A DNA stretch of 25,335 bases from Erysipelotrichaceae bacterium (lineage in GTDB: Bacteria > Bacillota_I > Bacilli_A > Erysipelotrichales > Erysipelotrichaceae), in contig JAHHRC010000011.1 in NCBI GenBank assembly GCA_020026035.1, positions 1-25,335 on the forward strand, read 5' to 3'. A program made the position numbers and the translations under genes. Positions 25,265 through 25,335 of the stretch are shown one piece after another (the first letter of the stretch is position 1; each line of letters opens with the position of its first letter). The notes under the pieces are model-generated. The model had not been told where the DNA came from and searched no databases. It saw only the letters and a list, made by a program, of their open reading frames with translations.

Positions 25265-25335
25265 TTATTTGCGAGTCTTACATTCTTAACTTCCAGTAGT
25301 TTCACTACTCAATTCACTGAAAATAAACGAAAAAT
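25265..25335 (-). pseudogene. Possible decayed 3' end of a paralogous surface-protein gene
   Basis: In one minus-strand frame the sequence reads ...SSETTGS-stop-ECKTRK-stop, 23 bases before the duplicated terminator. The last residues resemble the VCKSRK end of the large surface protein, whose stop-to-terminator spacing is also about 20 bases. The internal stop and the absence of the membrane segment suggest a deleted or decayed copy. The fragment is short and the rest is outside the window, so this is tentative. Confidence 0.35.

Overview
All nine recognisable genes lie on the minus strand, so the plus strand reads C-rich and G-poor through most of the window. The AT-rich DNA, strong AGGAGG-type ribosome sites, sigma-A promoters, lipobox and sorting signal, Rib-like and SHIRT-like surface modules and the ECF transporter indicate a low-G+C Gram-positive host-associated bacterium. 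A member of the Erysipelotrichia is a reasonable guess, but nothing here fixes the genus.

Right to left, in transcription order: (a) 25335-24811 holds the possible decayed 3' end of a paralogous surface-protein gene, its terminator, and an AT-rich intergenic stretch. (b) 24810-19045 is a 1,921-residue wall-anchored fibrillar protein: signal peptide, N-terminal region, nine tandem 70-80 residue repeats, four SHIRT-like domains, one more repeat, a Rib-like domain and a VPRTG sorting signal. (c) 18863-14066 is a compact polyamine cassette: an XRE-cupin regulator followed by potA, potB, potC and potD, behind a good promoter and ending at a hairpin. PotA carries an unusual insert of about 160 residues. 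(d) 14016-12649 is a MATE-family exporter. (e) 12577-9440 is a complete ECF vitamin/micronutrient importer: S component, fused double ATPase, EcfT. (f) 9332-8973 is a small NifX/NafY-like cluster-binding protein with its own promoter and terminator. (g) 8777 to the left edge is the first 2,925 codons of a giant exported enzyme combining a GH20 and a GH84 catalytic domain with many F5/8C-type (CBM32-like) modules, a LamG domain and a repetitive Pro/Glu/Gly/Thr stalk. Its C-terminus lies outside the window.

Taken together the window looks like a host-surface and nutrient-scavenging segment. A giant surface-associated hexosaminidase probably trims terminal GlcNAc/GalNAc from host glycans, a long repetitive fibril probably serves adhesion, and two import systems (polyamine, ECF vitamin) bring in small nutrients. 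A near-consensus cre (CcpA) site upstream of the hexosaminidase fits carbon-catabolite control.

The most unusual items are the GH20+GH84 fusion, the surface-protein-like double insert inside the cytoplasmic ATPase PotA, and the 32-bp identical terminator copies flanking the repetitive adhesin gene, the outer one next to what may be a decayed paralogue tail. No tRNA, rRNA, CRISPR array, transposase or phage gene was seen.
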